In this document: positions 1 to 9,679 of the stretch, one piece after another
Layout: every line of letters begins with the position of its first letter
How positions within the stretch are numbered: the first letter of the stretch is position 1
Source: Sediminibacterium sp.
GTDB taxonomy: Bacteria > Bacteroidota > Bacteroidia > Chitinophagales > Chitinophagaceae
Direction of reading: 5' to 3'
Length of the DNA: 34,345 nt
NCBI GenBank assembly: GCA_030158665.1
Contig: JAOASM010000033.1
Location: forward strand, 1 to 34,345
Program-made: the position numbers and the translations under genes
Notes under the pieces: generated by a model
The model's input: only the letters and a program-made list of their open reading frames with translations
Database searches by the model: none
What the model was told of the DNA's origin: nothing

Positions 1-28
1 CTAACATAATTGTCCAAAATTAGGAGGG

Positions 29-59
29 CAAAGGTAATTATAATTATCTCAATATTCAA
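29..59 (-). promoter_or_regulatory. Predicted minus-strand promoter for a gene left of the window
   Basis: Read on the minus strand there is TACCTTTG (36 to 29), a match to the Bacteroidota -7 element TAnnTTTG. A TTG triplet lies 20 nt upstream (59 to 57) in the -33 position. It would drive a divergent gene outside the window, which is inference because that gene is not visible. Confidence 0.4.
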
Positions 60-115
60 GTAATTCTTGAAAAATATAATTTAGGTATTTTTTAGGCCTA
101 GAATCATCCTTGAGG

Positions 116-147
116 TTTGATGTTCCGTAAAATACCCCCTAAATTTG
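116..147 (+). promoter_or_regulatory. Predicted promoter of the GH3-dxr-rseP operon
   Basis: TTTG at 116-119 and TAAATTTG at 140-147, separated by 20 nt, match the Bacteroidota -33/-7 pair. Transcription would begin near 151-153, leaving a leader of about 27 nt before the ATG at 179. The rest of 1-178 shows no coding potential; an 8-bp palindrome TAGGCCTA lies near 93-100. Confidence 0.6.
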
Positions 148-178
148 TTCCTGACTGCAAAGTCCTTAACTGAACCCT

Positions 179-1675
179 ATGAATATTAAGTCTTTATTGG
201 CAAAACCCTTTGCCAATGTCATCTATCGTCAAATCCAAAAAGAGCGTCATACCGCTTTAGAAGATCAGCAAAGTATTCTAAATCAATTAGTTAAGACAGG
301 CAAGTCCACTATATTCGGTAAAGAGCACAAATTTGACCAAATTAAAACTGCCCAGGAATTTCAAGAGGCAGTGCCTTTAAGGGACTATGAATCTTTTAAG
401 ACTTATATAGAACAGATTAAAAAGGGTACCCAAAATGTACTTTGGAAGGGGAAACCAATCTATTTTGCCAAAACTAGCGGCACTACGAGCGGGGTTAAAT
501 ATATCCCTATCACTAAAGATTCTATCAGTAATCATATTAATGGGGCAAGAAATGCTTTGTTAACTTATATGGCAACAACTGGTCAAACACAGTTTGTCAA
601 CGGAAGGATGATCTTTTTAAGTGGATCCCCGGTATTAGAAAGGGTTGCCGGTATTCCTACCGGAAGATTGAGTGGAATTGTCAATCACCACATTCCGGCT
701 TATTTAAGAAGCAATCAATTACCTAGTTATGAAACCAATTGTATCGAGGAATGGGAGGAAAAATTAGATAAAATTGTAGCAGAGACATTATTAAAAGATA
801 TGACTTTAGTGGGGGGGATCCCTCCATGGATGCAAATGTATTTTGATCGCATCGTTGAAAAATCTGGAAAATCTGTGAAAGAAGTATTTCCAAATTTGCA
901 AGTATTGGTTCAGGGTGGGGTAAATTTTGAACCTTATAAATCTAAACTTTTTGATACCATCGGGAAGTCAATCGATACCATAGAATTGTTCCCAGCAAGT
1001 GAAGGATTTTTTGCCTTCCAAGATACAAGAGACCAGCAAGGTTTGTTGTTAAATACCAATAGTGGTATCTATTTTGAATTTATTCCTTTAGCCCATATTC
1101 ATGAATCAAATCCAGTTAGATTGAATTTAGCACAAGTTGAATTGGGGGCGCAGTATGCGCTGATCATCAATAGCAACGCAGGTTTATGGGGTTATAATAT
1201 TGGCGATACGGTAAAGTTTGTAAGTATTGATCCTTATAGAATCATTGTGACAGGAAGAGTGAAACATTTTATATCCGCATTTGGTGAACACGTAATTGGA
1301 GAGGAAGTGGAAGCTGCAATGTTACAAGTGGCCAATGAAATGAACGCATCAATAGTAGAGTTTACTGTTGCACCGTATATCGCACAAGGTGAAGGAAAAA
1401 GTTACCATGAATGGCTGGTGGAATTTGAACGACCACCGTTGGATATGGAATTATTTAAGTTGAAATTAGATCAGGCGATGTGTGCCAAAAATGTGTACTA
1501 TCAAGATTTGATCACCGGTAATATATTGTCACCTCTAGTACTTACTGTTCTGCCAAAAAACGCTTTCATACAATACATGAAATCAGAAGGGAAGTTAGGC
1601 GGTCAGAATAAAGTACCAAGATTAAGTAATGACCGAAAAATTGCGGATGCCATGCATGCACAATTAGGCAAATAG
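179..1675 (+). CDS. GH3 auxin-responsive-promoter family protein (adenylate-forming acyl-amido synthetase fold)
   Basis: A 498-residue protein of the GH3 family. Plant members are ATP-dependent enzymes that join amino acids to acyl acids such as auxin; the substrate of bacterial members is generally unknown. The adenylate-forming ATP motif is seen as TSGTTSGVKYIP at residues 99-110. Further family-like segments are an SEGFFAFQ stretch in the middle and a WGYNIGDTVKF segment, which in the family lies near the nucleotide site, followed by a C-terminal subdomain. There is no signal peptide or membrane segment, so it should be cytoplasmic. It is first in a probable operon: dxr starts 47 bp downstream. 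Family assignment is confident; the reaction is unknown. Confidence 0.85.
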   Translation: MNIKSLLAKPFANVIYRQIQKERHTALEDQQSILNQLVKTGKSTIFGKEHKFDQIKTAQEFQEAVPLRDYESFKTYIEQIKKGTQNVLWKGKPIYFAKTSGTTSGVKYIPITKDSISNHINGARNALLTYMATTGQTQFVNGRMIFLSGSPVLERVAGIPTGRLSGIVNHHIPAYLRSNQLPSYETNCIEEWEEKLDKIVAETLLKDMTLVGGIPPWMQMYFDRIVEKSGKSVKEVFPNLQVLVQGGVNFEPYKSKLFDTIGKSIDTIELFPASEGFFAFQDTRDQQGLLLNTNSGIYFEFIPLAHIHESNPVRLNLAQVELGAQYALIINSNAGLWGYNIGDTVKFVSIDPYRIIVTGRVKHFISAFGEHVIGEEVEAAMLQVANEMNASIVEFTVAPYIAQGEGKSYHEWLVEFERPPLDMELFKLKLDQAMCAKNVYYQDLITGNILSPLVLTVLPKNAFIQYMKSEGKLGGQNKVPRLSNDRKIADAMHAQLGK

Positions 1676-1722
1676 TGTGAATAAAATAAAAAGCGTATTT
1701 TTAACCACAAGTAAACAACTGG

Positions 1723-2880
1723 ATGAATCAAAAAAGAATTGCCATTTTCGGATCCACAGGTTCCATAGGGAAACAAACCTTAGAGGTCATTGCAGCGAAC
1801 CCGGACTTATTTGTCGCTGAAATTTTAACGGCACATGCGAACGAATCTTTATTAATAGAGCAAGCATTACAATTTGAACCCAATATTGTGGTGATTGGTG
1901 AAATTGGCAAATATGCTATTGTCAAAAAAGCATTAGAAGGAAAGCCCATCAAAGTATTTGCTGGGGAAGAAGCTTTAGAACAAGTTGCTGCCATGGATTG
2001 CTATGATTTTATGATGGCAGGTATTGTAGGATTCGCTGGATTAAAGCCAACAATCACTGCTGTAGAAAATGGTAAAGCAGTTGGCTTGGCCAATAAAGAA
2101 ACATTGGTGGTTGCTGGTGATATTGTGATGCGCACTGCCAGAGAAAAAGGGGCTGCAATCATTCCAGTAGATAGTGAGCACTCTGCGATTTTTCAATGTC
2201 TTGTAGGAGAAGGGAATAATCCAATTGAAAAAATTATATTGACAGCCAGTGGCGGTCCTTTTTTAGGTAAGAAGCCCAATTTTTTAGTGAATGTAAAAAG
2301 AGATCATGCATTACAACATCCTAATTGGAGTATGGGTGCAAAAATTTCTATCGACTCAGCAACTTTAATGAATAAGGGCTTAGAAATGATTGAAGCGAAG
2401 TGGTTGTTTGACTTGACGCCAGATCAAATTAAAGTGGTAGTACATCCTCAGAGCATCATACACAGTATGGTACAGTTTCAAGATGGAAGTATAAAAGCTC
2501 AGATGGGATTGCCTGATATGAAATTGCCCATTCAATATGCAATGGCCTTTCCAAAAAGATTGAAAAATGATTTCCCTAGATACCATTTTGATAAGCCCAA
2601 TACATTGACATTTGACGAACCGGATGTGAAAACCTTTAGAAATTTATTATTGGCAACAGAAGCCATGCATCGTGGTGGGAATGCACCTTGTGTATTGAAT
2701 GCTGCCAATGAAATTGCGGTGTATGCTTTTCTGAAAAATAGAATTAGTTTTTTAGATATGACCGATCTAATTGAAAGAACATTAGAAAAGATTGAATTTA
2801 TTGCACATCCAAGTTTGGATGATTATTACGAAACCGATGGAGCGGCAAGAGATTTTGCTGCTTCTTTAATACAACTATAA
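1723..2880 (+). CDS. dxr: 1-deoxy-D-xylulose 5-phosphate reductoisomerase
   Basis: Converts 1-deoxy-D-xylulose 5-phosphate to 2-C-methyl-D-erythritol 4-phosphate with NADPH, the committed step of the MEP isoprenoid pathway. At 385 residues it is of normal length. The NADPH-binding loop GSTGSIG is at residues 10-16. The metal ligands fall in PVDSEHS (D150, E152) and MNKGLE (E221), with N217 and K218 as substrate contacts; the SGGPF loop is at 176-180. It lies 47 bp after the GH3 gene and 3 bp before rseP, so these are probably co-transcribed. A dxr-rseP neighbourhood occurs in many bacteria. Confidence 0.97.
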   Translation: MNQKRIAIFGSTGSIGKQTLEVIAANPDLFVAEILTAHANESLLIEQALQFEPNIVVIGEIGKYAIVKKALEGKPIKVFAGEEALEQVAAMDCYDFMMAGIVGFAGLKPTITAVENGKAVGLANKETLVVAGDIVMRTAREKGAAIIPVDSEHSAIFQCLVGEGNNPIEKIILTASGGPFLGKKPNFLVNVKRDHALQHPNWSMGAKISIDSATLMNKGLEMIEAKWLFDLTPDQIKVVVHPQSIIHSMVQFQDGSIKAQMGLPDMKLPIQYAMAFPKRLKNDFPRYHFDKPNTLTFDEPDVKTFRNLLLATEAMHRGGNAPCVLNAANEIAVYAFLKNRISFLDMTDLIERTLEKIEFIAHPSLDDYYETDGAARDFAASLIQL

Positions 2881-2883
2881 AAC

Positions 2884-4233
2884 ATGTATCTAGCTGCTAT
2901 TGATTTAACTGTATTTGCAACTAAAACTGCACAATTTATTTTATCCTTTTCAATCATTGTAATCTTACATGAATTAGGACATTTCATTCCTGCAAGATTG
3001 TTTGGTGCAAGAGTGGAGAAATTTTACTTATTCTTTAATCCAGGATTTAGTTTGTGGAAAAAGAAAATAGGAGAGACAGAATATGGTTTAGGATGGATTC
3101 CGTTTGGCGGCTATGTAAAGATCTCGGGAATGATTGACGAGAGCATGGATAAGGAGCAATTAAATAAAGCACCAGAGTCCTATGAATTAAGATCAAAGCC
3201 AGCCTATCAAAGATTGATAGTGATGTTGGGTGGAGTGATTGTGAATATGATTTTAGCCATTGTTATTTTTATTGGTATTGCTTGGTATTGGGGAGATGAT
3301 TTTTTACCAGCAAAAAATTTGACCTATGGTGTACACGCCACTGAATTGTCAAAAAATATGGGCATTCAAGATGGTGACATCATTGTATCATTGGACAACA
3401 AAGAATTGACTGATTTTTTTGCAATAGAATCAAAATTAGTTTTAGAAGATCCTAAAACAATTCAAGTAAAAAGAGGAGATAGCTTATTGAGTTTATCCAT
3501 TCCAACATCCTTGTCAGCTGCTTTGTCTAGTGCTGAAAATGAGACTGCATTTGTGTTGCCTTTATTTCCAGTGATTGTTGATTCAGTTGGAAAATCAGTT
3601 GTATTGGTTGAAGGGAATTTTCAAAAAAATGACACATTAATCAGTATGAATGGGCAATCTATTCAATACCAACATGAGTTCATTGAAGTCAAGAAAAAAT
3701 TTAGTGATTCATTGGTGACTGTGCTTGCAAAAAGAGGATCAGATACAGTGAAGATTAGAACCTTGATCAACAACAAAGCACAATTAGGCTTATTTGTAAA
3801 ATTACCTTTGCAACTTTTCAAAACTGTCCATCAAGAATATAGTTTTTTAGAAGCCATTCCTAAAGGAACACAAAGATCTTTTACCACACTTGATAATTAC
3901 GTAACAGGGATTAAGCAGATATTTACGGGCAAAGTGAATCCAAGTGATTCTCTTGGAAGTTTAATCAGTATTGGTAATACATTCCCATCTCAATGGGATT
4001 GGGAGCGATTCTGGACTTTAACGGCTGTATTTTCAATTGTATTAGGTTTTATGAATGTGTTACCTATTCCAGCTTTGGATGGGGGACATTCACTATTCAT
4101 TATTATAGAAATGATTACAGGACGTAAACCAAGTGATAAATTCATGGAATATGCTCAGATTGTGGGCATGGTCTTGATGTTTGGTCTAATGTTATATGCA
4201 TTGGGATTGGACTTTTGGCGATTATTTAAGTAA
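2884..4233 (+). CDS. rseP: RIP metalloprotease RseP (site-2 protease, M50)
   Basis: An intramembrane zinc protease that, in characterised homologues, cleaves anti-sigma factors or signal-peptide remnants. The 449 residues contain HELGH at 29-33 in the first membrane segment (zinc ligands H29 and H33, catalytic E30). A segment IPFGGYVKISGM follows. The central region around residues 140-320 fits two PDZ-like domains. A C-terminal membrane segment carries the third zinc ligand in NVLPIPALDGGH. The final helix ends close to the stop. The start lies 3 bp after dxr, so translation may be coupled. The sigma/anti-sigma pair it acts on is not in the window. Confidence 0.95.
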   Translation: MYLAAIDLTVFATKTAQFILSFSIIVILHELGHFIPARLFGARVEKFYLFFNPGFSLWKKKIGETEYGLGWIPFGGYVKISGMIDESMDKEQLNKAPESYELRSKPAYQRLIVMLGGVIVNMILAIVIFIGIAWYWGDDFLPAKNLTYGVHATELSKNMGIQDGDIIVSLDNKELTDFFAIESKLVLEDPKTIQVKRGDSLLSLSIPTSLSAALSSAENETAFVLPLFPVIVDSVGKSVVLVEGNFQKNDTLISMNGQSIQYQHEFIEVKKKFSDSLVTVLAKRGSDTVKIRTLINNKAQLGLFVKLPLQLFKTVHQEYSFLEAIPKGTQRSFTTLDNYVTGIKQIFTGKVNPSDSLGSLISIGNTFPSQWDWERFWTLTAVFSIVLGFMNVLPIPALDGGHSLFIIIEMITGRKPSDKFMEYAQIVGMVLMFGLMLYALGLDFWRLFK

Positions 4234-4262
4234 ACCGCCACATTTAATCCATTTATTAGTTG

Positions 4263-4270
4263 TAATTTTG
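4263..4270 (+). promoter_or_regulatory. Predicted -7 element of ssrA
   Basis: TAATTTTG matches TAnnTTTG exactly. The expected start near 4274-4276 would give a precursor with about 20 nt to be removed at the mature 5' end (4294). No good -33 element is seen, and no terminator is visible between rseP and this site. Confidence 0.45.
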
Positions 4271-4293
4271 TAGTTGCTTTAATCGCAGTAATT

Positions 4294-4663
4294 GGGGTCG
4301 TATGGTTTTGACAGCAAGCGTAGCGGTTGGGGTAAGCATGTAGTGCGTTGGGTAATTAGCACTTTAATCTGAATACCAAACAATCAAAAGGCGAAACAAA
4401 CTACGCCATGGCTGCTTAATTCAGTGAATTAACTTCCATTATGGCCGAGCGAGCAGGTAGGCCCTTTACCCGCTCCTTAGCTTAATCAAAACAAAAAGGG
4501 ATGCGATAAGCATAGGCTGTGCCGCTTATTTAAGTACTATACAGCTAAGTAATCAATTGGTTTGTGTTTTTCCTGCTGATTGCCGACAAATAATAAAACA
4601 ATAAACATGTAGAAGACCAATGGTAACTTTGTTTGGACAGGGGTTCGACTCCCCTCGACTCCA
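4294..4663 (+). ncRNA. ssrA: tmRNA (transfer-messenger RNA)
   Basis: Rescues stalled ribosomes and tags the nascent protein for proteolysis. The 5' end GGGGTCG pairs with CGACTCC at 4656-4662, forming the alanyl acceptor stem. The T-arm with GGTTCGACTCC lies just before it. The tag frame starts at GGC 4390 and ends at TAA 4417-4419, encoding GETNYAMAA. This matches the Bacteroidota tag pattern but has Met where Bacteroides species have Leu (GETNYALAA). The 3' CCA is not encoded: the discriminator A at 4663 is followed by CTT. A rho-independent terminator begins 10 nt later. Length is about 370 nt, typical for a one-piece tmRNA. Confidence 0.97.
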
Positions 4664-4673
4664 CTTAACATTT

Positions 4674-4702
4674 AAATCCCACTTTTTTGTGGGATTTTTT
4701 TT
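4674..4702 (+). terminator. Rho-independent terminator of ssrA
   Basis: A 9-bp perfect stem, AAATCCCAC (4674-4682) with GTGGGATTT (4689-4697), has a six-T loop and is followed by further T residues to 4702. Confidence 0.9.
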
Positions 4703-4770
4703 GTGCATCCATCGAACAAAATAGCACAAAAAATGTTTGTAAGTGTATAAATAATTAATCTTGTAAGTTA

Positions 4771-4799
4771 TTGGTTTTTGAGCCTTTAGCGTAATTTTA
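4771..4799 (+). promoter_or_regulatory. Predicted katG promoter
   Basis: TTG at 4771-4773 and TAATTTTA at 4792-4799 (one mismatch to TAnnTTTG) are separated by 18 nt. The start would be near 4803, about 23 nt before the ATG. No recognisable OxyR or PerR operator was seen. Confidence 0.4.
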
Positions 4800-4822
4800 C
4801 ATTCAATAAAAAAAATAAATAA

Positions 4823-7051
<2,229 letters not shown>

Positions 7052-7078
7052 TCATTTCAGTTAACACAAATGATATGC

Positions 7079-7108
7079 AAGATGGCCTCAAAAGGGCCAT
7101 CTTTTTTT
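7079..7108 (+). terminator. Rho-independent terminator of katG
   Basis: A 9-bp stem, AAGATGGCC (7079-7087) with GGCCATCTT (7095-7103), and a T-run to 7108, starting 28 nt after the katG stop. Confidence 0.93.
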
Positions 7109-7204
7109 ATGTCACCTATTTAATATCGTTGCTGTGATTTAAATAATTTCCTCTTTTTGTGTTGAAAAAATCTGTATTTTGGAATAACATTTAAACAATA
7201 CACC

Positions 7205-8143
7205 ATGAAAAAACAGTTCAATTTCATTGTTTTATTATTCGCTGCTTGCTTTGTTTCTTTAAACATTCATGCACAAGAAAGTCCATTAGAAGGCCGTTGG
7301 GATCTAACAGTGGATATGGGTGGTGGCAGACTGGCACCTTCATGGTTAGAAGTACGTCATTCTGGAGTTAAAAACTTATTCGGAAGATTTGTGGCAGATG
7401 GAGGTAGTGCAAGACCAATTGCACAAGTGTTTTTCAAAGAAGGCAAATTAAGTTTTACCATTCCGCCACAGTGGGATAGAACCGAAAATAATTTAGTGGT
7501 TGAAGGTGTACTTGAAGGAGATCAATTAAAAGGCACGATGGTAGCACCATATGGTCAAAAATATACTTGGACTGGTGTTCGCGCACCAAGATTGAATAGT
7601 TTGAAAGAAGTGAAATGGGGAACACCGATAAAATTATTGAATACAACAGATTTATCAGGTTGGGAAGCAATGGGTAAAAACAACCAATGGCAAAATATCA
7701 ATGGGGTGTTGACTAGTCCAAAATCTGGTAGCAACATTAGAACAACTGCAGAATTCGAAGATTTTAAATTGCATATTGAATTTAAATATCCTAAAGGAAG
7801 CAATAGCGGTGTATACTTGAGAGGTCGCTATGAAGTTCAGATAGAAGACAATCAAGGTAAAGAACCACAGAATGTATATCTAGGTGGTGTATATGGGTTC
7901 ATTGATCCATGGGAAAATGCCGCAAAAGCAGCAGGAGAGTGGCAGACCTATGATATCACATTAGTAGGTAGAATGGTTACAGTGGTAGCCAATGGCAAGA
8001 CGATTATTTTTAAACAAGAAATCCCAGGTATTACAGGTGGCGCCATCAATAGTAATGAAGGCACTCCTGGTCCAATCATGTTACAAGGTGATCATGGTCC
8101 GATTGAATTTAGAAATATCATGATCACTCCTGCAAAAAATTAA
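7205..8143 (+). CDS. Secreted DUF1080 (3-keto-disaccharide hydrolase-like) protein
   Basis: A 312-residue exported protein. The N-terminus is a signal peptide (KK charges, hydrophobic core, likely cleavage after A23 in NIHA/QES). Residues about 25-130 form a beta-rich domain I do not recognise. Residues about 140-310 match DUF1080 (PF06439), a concanavalin-like sandwich common in Bacteroidota and Planctomycetes. Typical features are the LLNTTDLSGW start, the SNSGVYLRGRYEVQI segment and the closing GPIEFRNIMI strand. Some members hydrolyse 3-keto-glycosides; the substrate here cannot be read. It is a single gene, and a weak TATTTTG -7-like sequence lies at 7175-7181. Confidence 0.85.
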   Translation: MKKQFNFIVLLFAACFVSLNIHAQESPLEGRWDLTVDMGGGRLAPSWLEVRHSGVKNLFGRFVADGGSARPIAQVFFKEGKLSFTIPPQWDRTENNLVVEGVLEGDQLKGTMVAPYGQKYTWTGVRAPRLNSLKEVKWGTPIKLLNTTDLSGWEAMGKNNQWQNINGVLTSPKSGSNIRTTAEFEDFKLHIEFKYPKGSNSGVYLRGRYEVQIEDNQGKEPQNVYLGGVYGFIDPWENAAKAAGEWQTYDITLVGRMVTVVANGKTIIFKQEIPGITGGAINSNEGTPGPIMLQGDHGPIEFRNIMITPAKN

Positions 8144-8161
8144 AAGACTTTTCAGTAATAC

Positions 8162-8195
8162 AAAAAAATGCACTCATATTGAGTGCATTTTTTTT
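8162..8195. terminator. Bidirectional terminator between the DUF1080 and nitroreductase genes
   Basis: AATGCACTC (8167-8175) pairs with GAGTGCATT (8181-8189). An A-run precedes it and a T-run follows it, so the hairpin has a U-tract on both strands and can serve both convergent genes. Confidence 0.92.
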
Positions 8196-8218
8196 AATAG
8201 CTAATTTAAAATAGTTAA

Positions 8219-8944
8219 TTACTTAATGATCACTACTTCTTCAAAAGGAACACGGTGTCTTTTTCCCCAGATGCCTGCATCTGTTCCTTTACCTACACTA
8301 ATGATCATATTCACTTCGGCTTCTTTTGGCAAGTTCAATGCAGCTTTTACGCGTTTTGCATCAAATCCTTCCATTGGACAACTGTCGAATCCTTCTGCCG
8401 CGATGGATAACATAAAAGTTTGAGCAGCTAAAGCACATGATTTATGAACAGTCACGCGTTGATCCGCCTTTCCTCTAAAACGCATCATAGGTCTTGCAGC
8501 TCCAATGATAGAGCTCAATGCCGTTCTAAAAAATGTAAGGAATCCTAGTGGATCAGATCCATATGCCATAGGCATTAATTTCCCGTAATAATTCAGCAAT
8601 CTTTGTTGAGCAGGAGTAGGTTCTCCTTGTATGTCTTGATTGATAATGTCTAAATGCCATTGCACTCTTTTTTTCCAATGGTCTTGACGAGTAACAAATA
8701 CAACCAATTGCTTGGCTGTTTTTGCGGCATTTTGATTTAAACAAAATTCATGGAATTGAGATTGCAAAGCAGGATCTTGAATCCAATAAAATTCCCATAA
8801 TTGCATATTACTACTATTAGGGGATAGAATGGCTCTTTCAAGACTTCTTTGAATGACTTCGTTGGGTACTTCCACAGCTGGATCAAATTTTCTATTAGAT
8901 CTTCTTTTGTGGATAATCTCATCAAATGAATTAGATAATGACAT
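8219..8944 (-). CDS. Nitroreductase family protein
   Basis: A 241-residue FMN-dependent oxidoreductase of the nitroreductase superfamily. The N-terminal FMN-phosphate motif is HKRRSNRKF (about residues 12-20). LSPNSSNMQLWEFYWI, about residues 41-56, is the usual second flavin segment. A C-terminal EAEVNMIISVGKG stretch also fits. The physiological substrate cannot be assigned. There is no signal peptide. It ends against the bidirectional terminator shared with the DUF1080 gene. A terminator for the upstream minus-strand gene lies just before its start, so it probably has its own promoter, which I could not place. Confidence 0.88.
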   Translation of the reverse strand: MSLSNSFDEIIHKRRSNRKFDPAVEVPNEVIQRSLERAILSPNSSNMQLWEFYWIQDPALQSQFHEFCLNQNAAKTAKQLVVFVTRQDHWKKRVQWHLDIINQDIQGEPTPAQQRLLNYYGKLMPMAYGSDPLGFLTFFRTALSSIIGAARPMMRFRGKADQRVTVHKSCALAAQTFMLSIAAEGFDSCPMEGFDAKRVKAALNLPKEAEVNMIISVGKGTDAGIWGKRHRVPFEEVVIIK

Positions 8945-8959
8945 AGGTTATTGTTGAAT

Positions 8960-8988
8960 AAAAAAGCCTCCAAATAATTGAAGGCTTT
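8960..8988 (-). terminator. Rho-independent terminator for the 50-residue membrane protein gene
   Basis: On the minus strand AAAGCCTTCAA (8988 to 8978) pairs with TTGGAGGCTTT (8973 to 8963) across a 4-nt loop, with one T-G wobble. A U-tract follows to 8960. It lies between two same-strand genes. Confidence 0.85.
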
Positions 8989-9008
8989 AAAAATAAGTTT
9001 AATTGCGA

Positions 9009-9161
9009 TTAAAACAATCTCATTGCTTTTGCAAAATAGGTAATAGTGCCAGGAAGCGCTAACCAGAAAAATTCTCTGTAAACGAATAATAAAACCACTA
9101 AAATAGCGAACCATAAAAAGAATAATGCCCAATATTTTTTCGTGTTAGTTTGTGCTTCCAT
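9009..9161 (-). CDS. Small (50-residue) hypothetical membrane protein
   Basis: A short gene encoding a very hydrophobic protein. A polar start (MEAQTNTKKY) is followed by an aromatic/aliphatic stretch (about residues 9-40) that can cross the membrane once or as a hairpin, and a basic end AKAMRLF. I chose the ATG at 9159-9161. A 15-residue upstream extension is possible in frame, but the promoter and A-rich leader fit the shorter form. A TATATTTG -7 element lies 35 nt upstream and a strong terminator 21 nt downstream of the stop, so it looks like a separately expressed real gene. Function unknown. Confidence 0.65.
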   Translation of the reverse strand: MEAQTNTKKYWALFFLWFAILVVLLFVYREFFWLALPGTITYFAKAMRLF

Positions 9162-9195
9162 TTGATACTTTGTTTTAAATTTTTGAATGCTGTTG

Positions 9196-9203
9196 CAAAT
9201 ATA
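9196..9203 (-). promoter_or_regulatory. Predicted -7 element for the 50-residue membrane protein gene
   Basis: On the minus strand TATATTTG (9203 to 9196) matches TAnnTTTG exactly, about 34 nt upstream of the chosen ATG. No -33 partner was found. Confidence 0.5.
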
Positions 9204-9222
9204 CAATAATTCTTATTTGGAC

Positions 9223-9630
9223 CTATAAATTTGGTCCATAGGTATATTTTAAATCCACTTTCCAGCCTTTTGGCGTGGAAACAATTTTAAGTTTATGGAC
9301 TTTATTGTCAAAAGAATTCTGGTAATTCATGATGGTGATGGTACTATCCACCGCACTGATTTCATTGATTTGGATAGACGCGAGTCTTATTTGTTGACGT
9401 CCTTCTTTATCTAGTCCAAAGTAATTACTAGCCATTTTTTCAAATAAAGCAAGGTTTTCGGCATCTTCAATGATATAGAATTTGGCTTTTTTAAAATTGC
9501 CCTGCATGCAGTTCTCAATAAAATAGCGACCACCATCTAAAGGATTGTCTGCCACTTCATATTGGTCCGAAGGGCTACATTGCCATAAAAATAGGGCCAA
9601 AAACAGGTATTTTAATTTTTGTAGATGCAT
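9223..9630 (-). CDS. Small putative lipoprotein (DUF4878-like)
   Basis: From the ATG at 9628-9630 the product is 135 residues. It begins with a basic, hydrophobic leader and a cysteine at residue 18 (LFLWQC/SPSD), an atypical but possible lipobox. The mature part (PLDGGRYFIENCMQGNFKKAK and later a TPKGWKVDLKYTY end) resembles small Bacteroidota lipoproteins of the DUF4878/NTF2-like sort; this is a resemblance by eye only. An in-frame start 51 nt upstream exists, but it would overlap the divergent promoter and the GH13 start and would spoil the leader peptide. A TAACTTTG element ends 3 nt before the chosen ATG. Confidence 0.65.
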   Translation of the reverse strand: MHLQKLKYLFLALFLWQCSPSDQYEVADNPLDGGRYFIENCMQGNFKKAKFYIIEDAENLALFEKMASNYFGLDKEGRQQIRLASIQINEISAVDSTITIMNYQNSFDNKVHKLKIVSTPKGWKVDLKYTYGPNL

Positions 9631-9633
9631 AGC

Positions 9634-9662
9634 CAAAGTTACACCTTTAGGTAGTATTTTTG
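9634..9662. promoter_or_regulatory. Compact divergent promoter pair (lipoprotein / GH13)
   Basis: In the 49-bp gap there are two exact TAnnTTTG elements. TAACTTTG on the minus strand (9641 to 9634) faces the lipoprotein gene, and TATTTTTG on the plus strand (9655-9662) faces the GH13 gene. No clear -33 elements are seen. Minus-strand transcription would start at or beside the ATG; the plus-strand leader would be about 14 nt. Confidence 0.5.
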
Positions 9663-9679
9663 AAGCATAAAGTGAATAC

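Noticed and set aside
4741..4750. AGTGTATAA near the katG promoter as a DnaA box
   Set aside because: It has a mismatch to the consensus at a conserved position, stands alone, and lies in AT-rich sequence where such matches arise by chance.
9216..9240. GGACC / GGTCC hairpin at the 3' end of the small lipoprotein gene as a terminator
   Set aside because: The stem is only 5 bp, overlaps the stop codon and has no U-tract.
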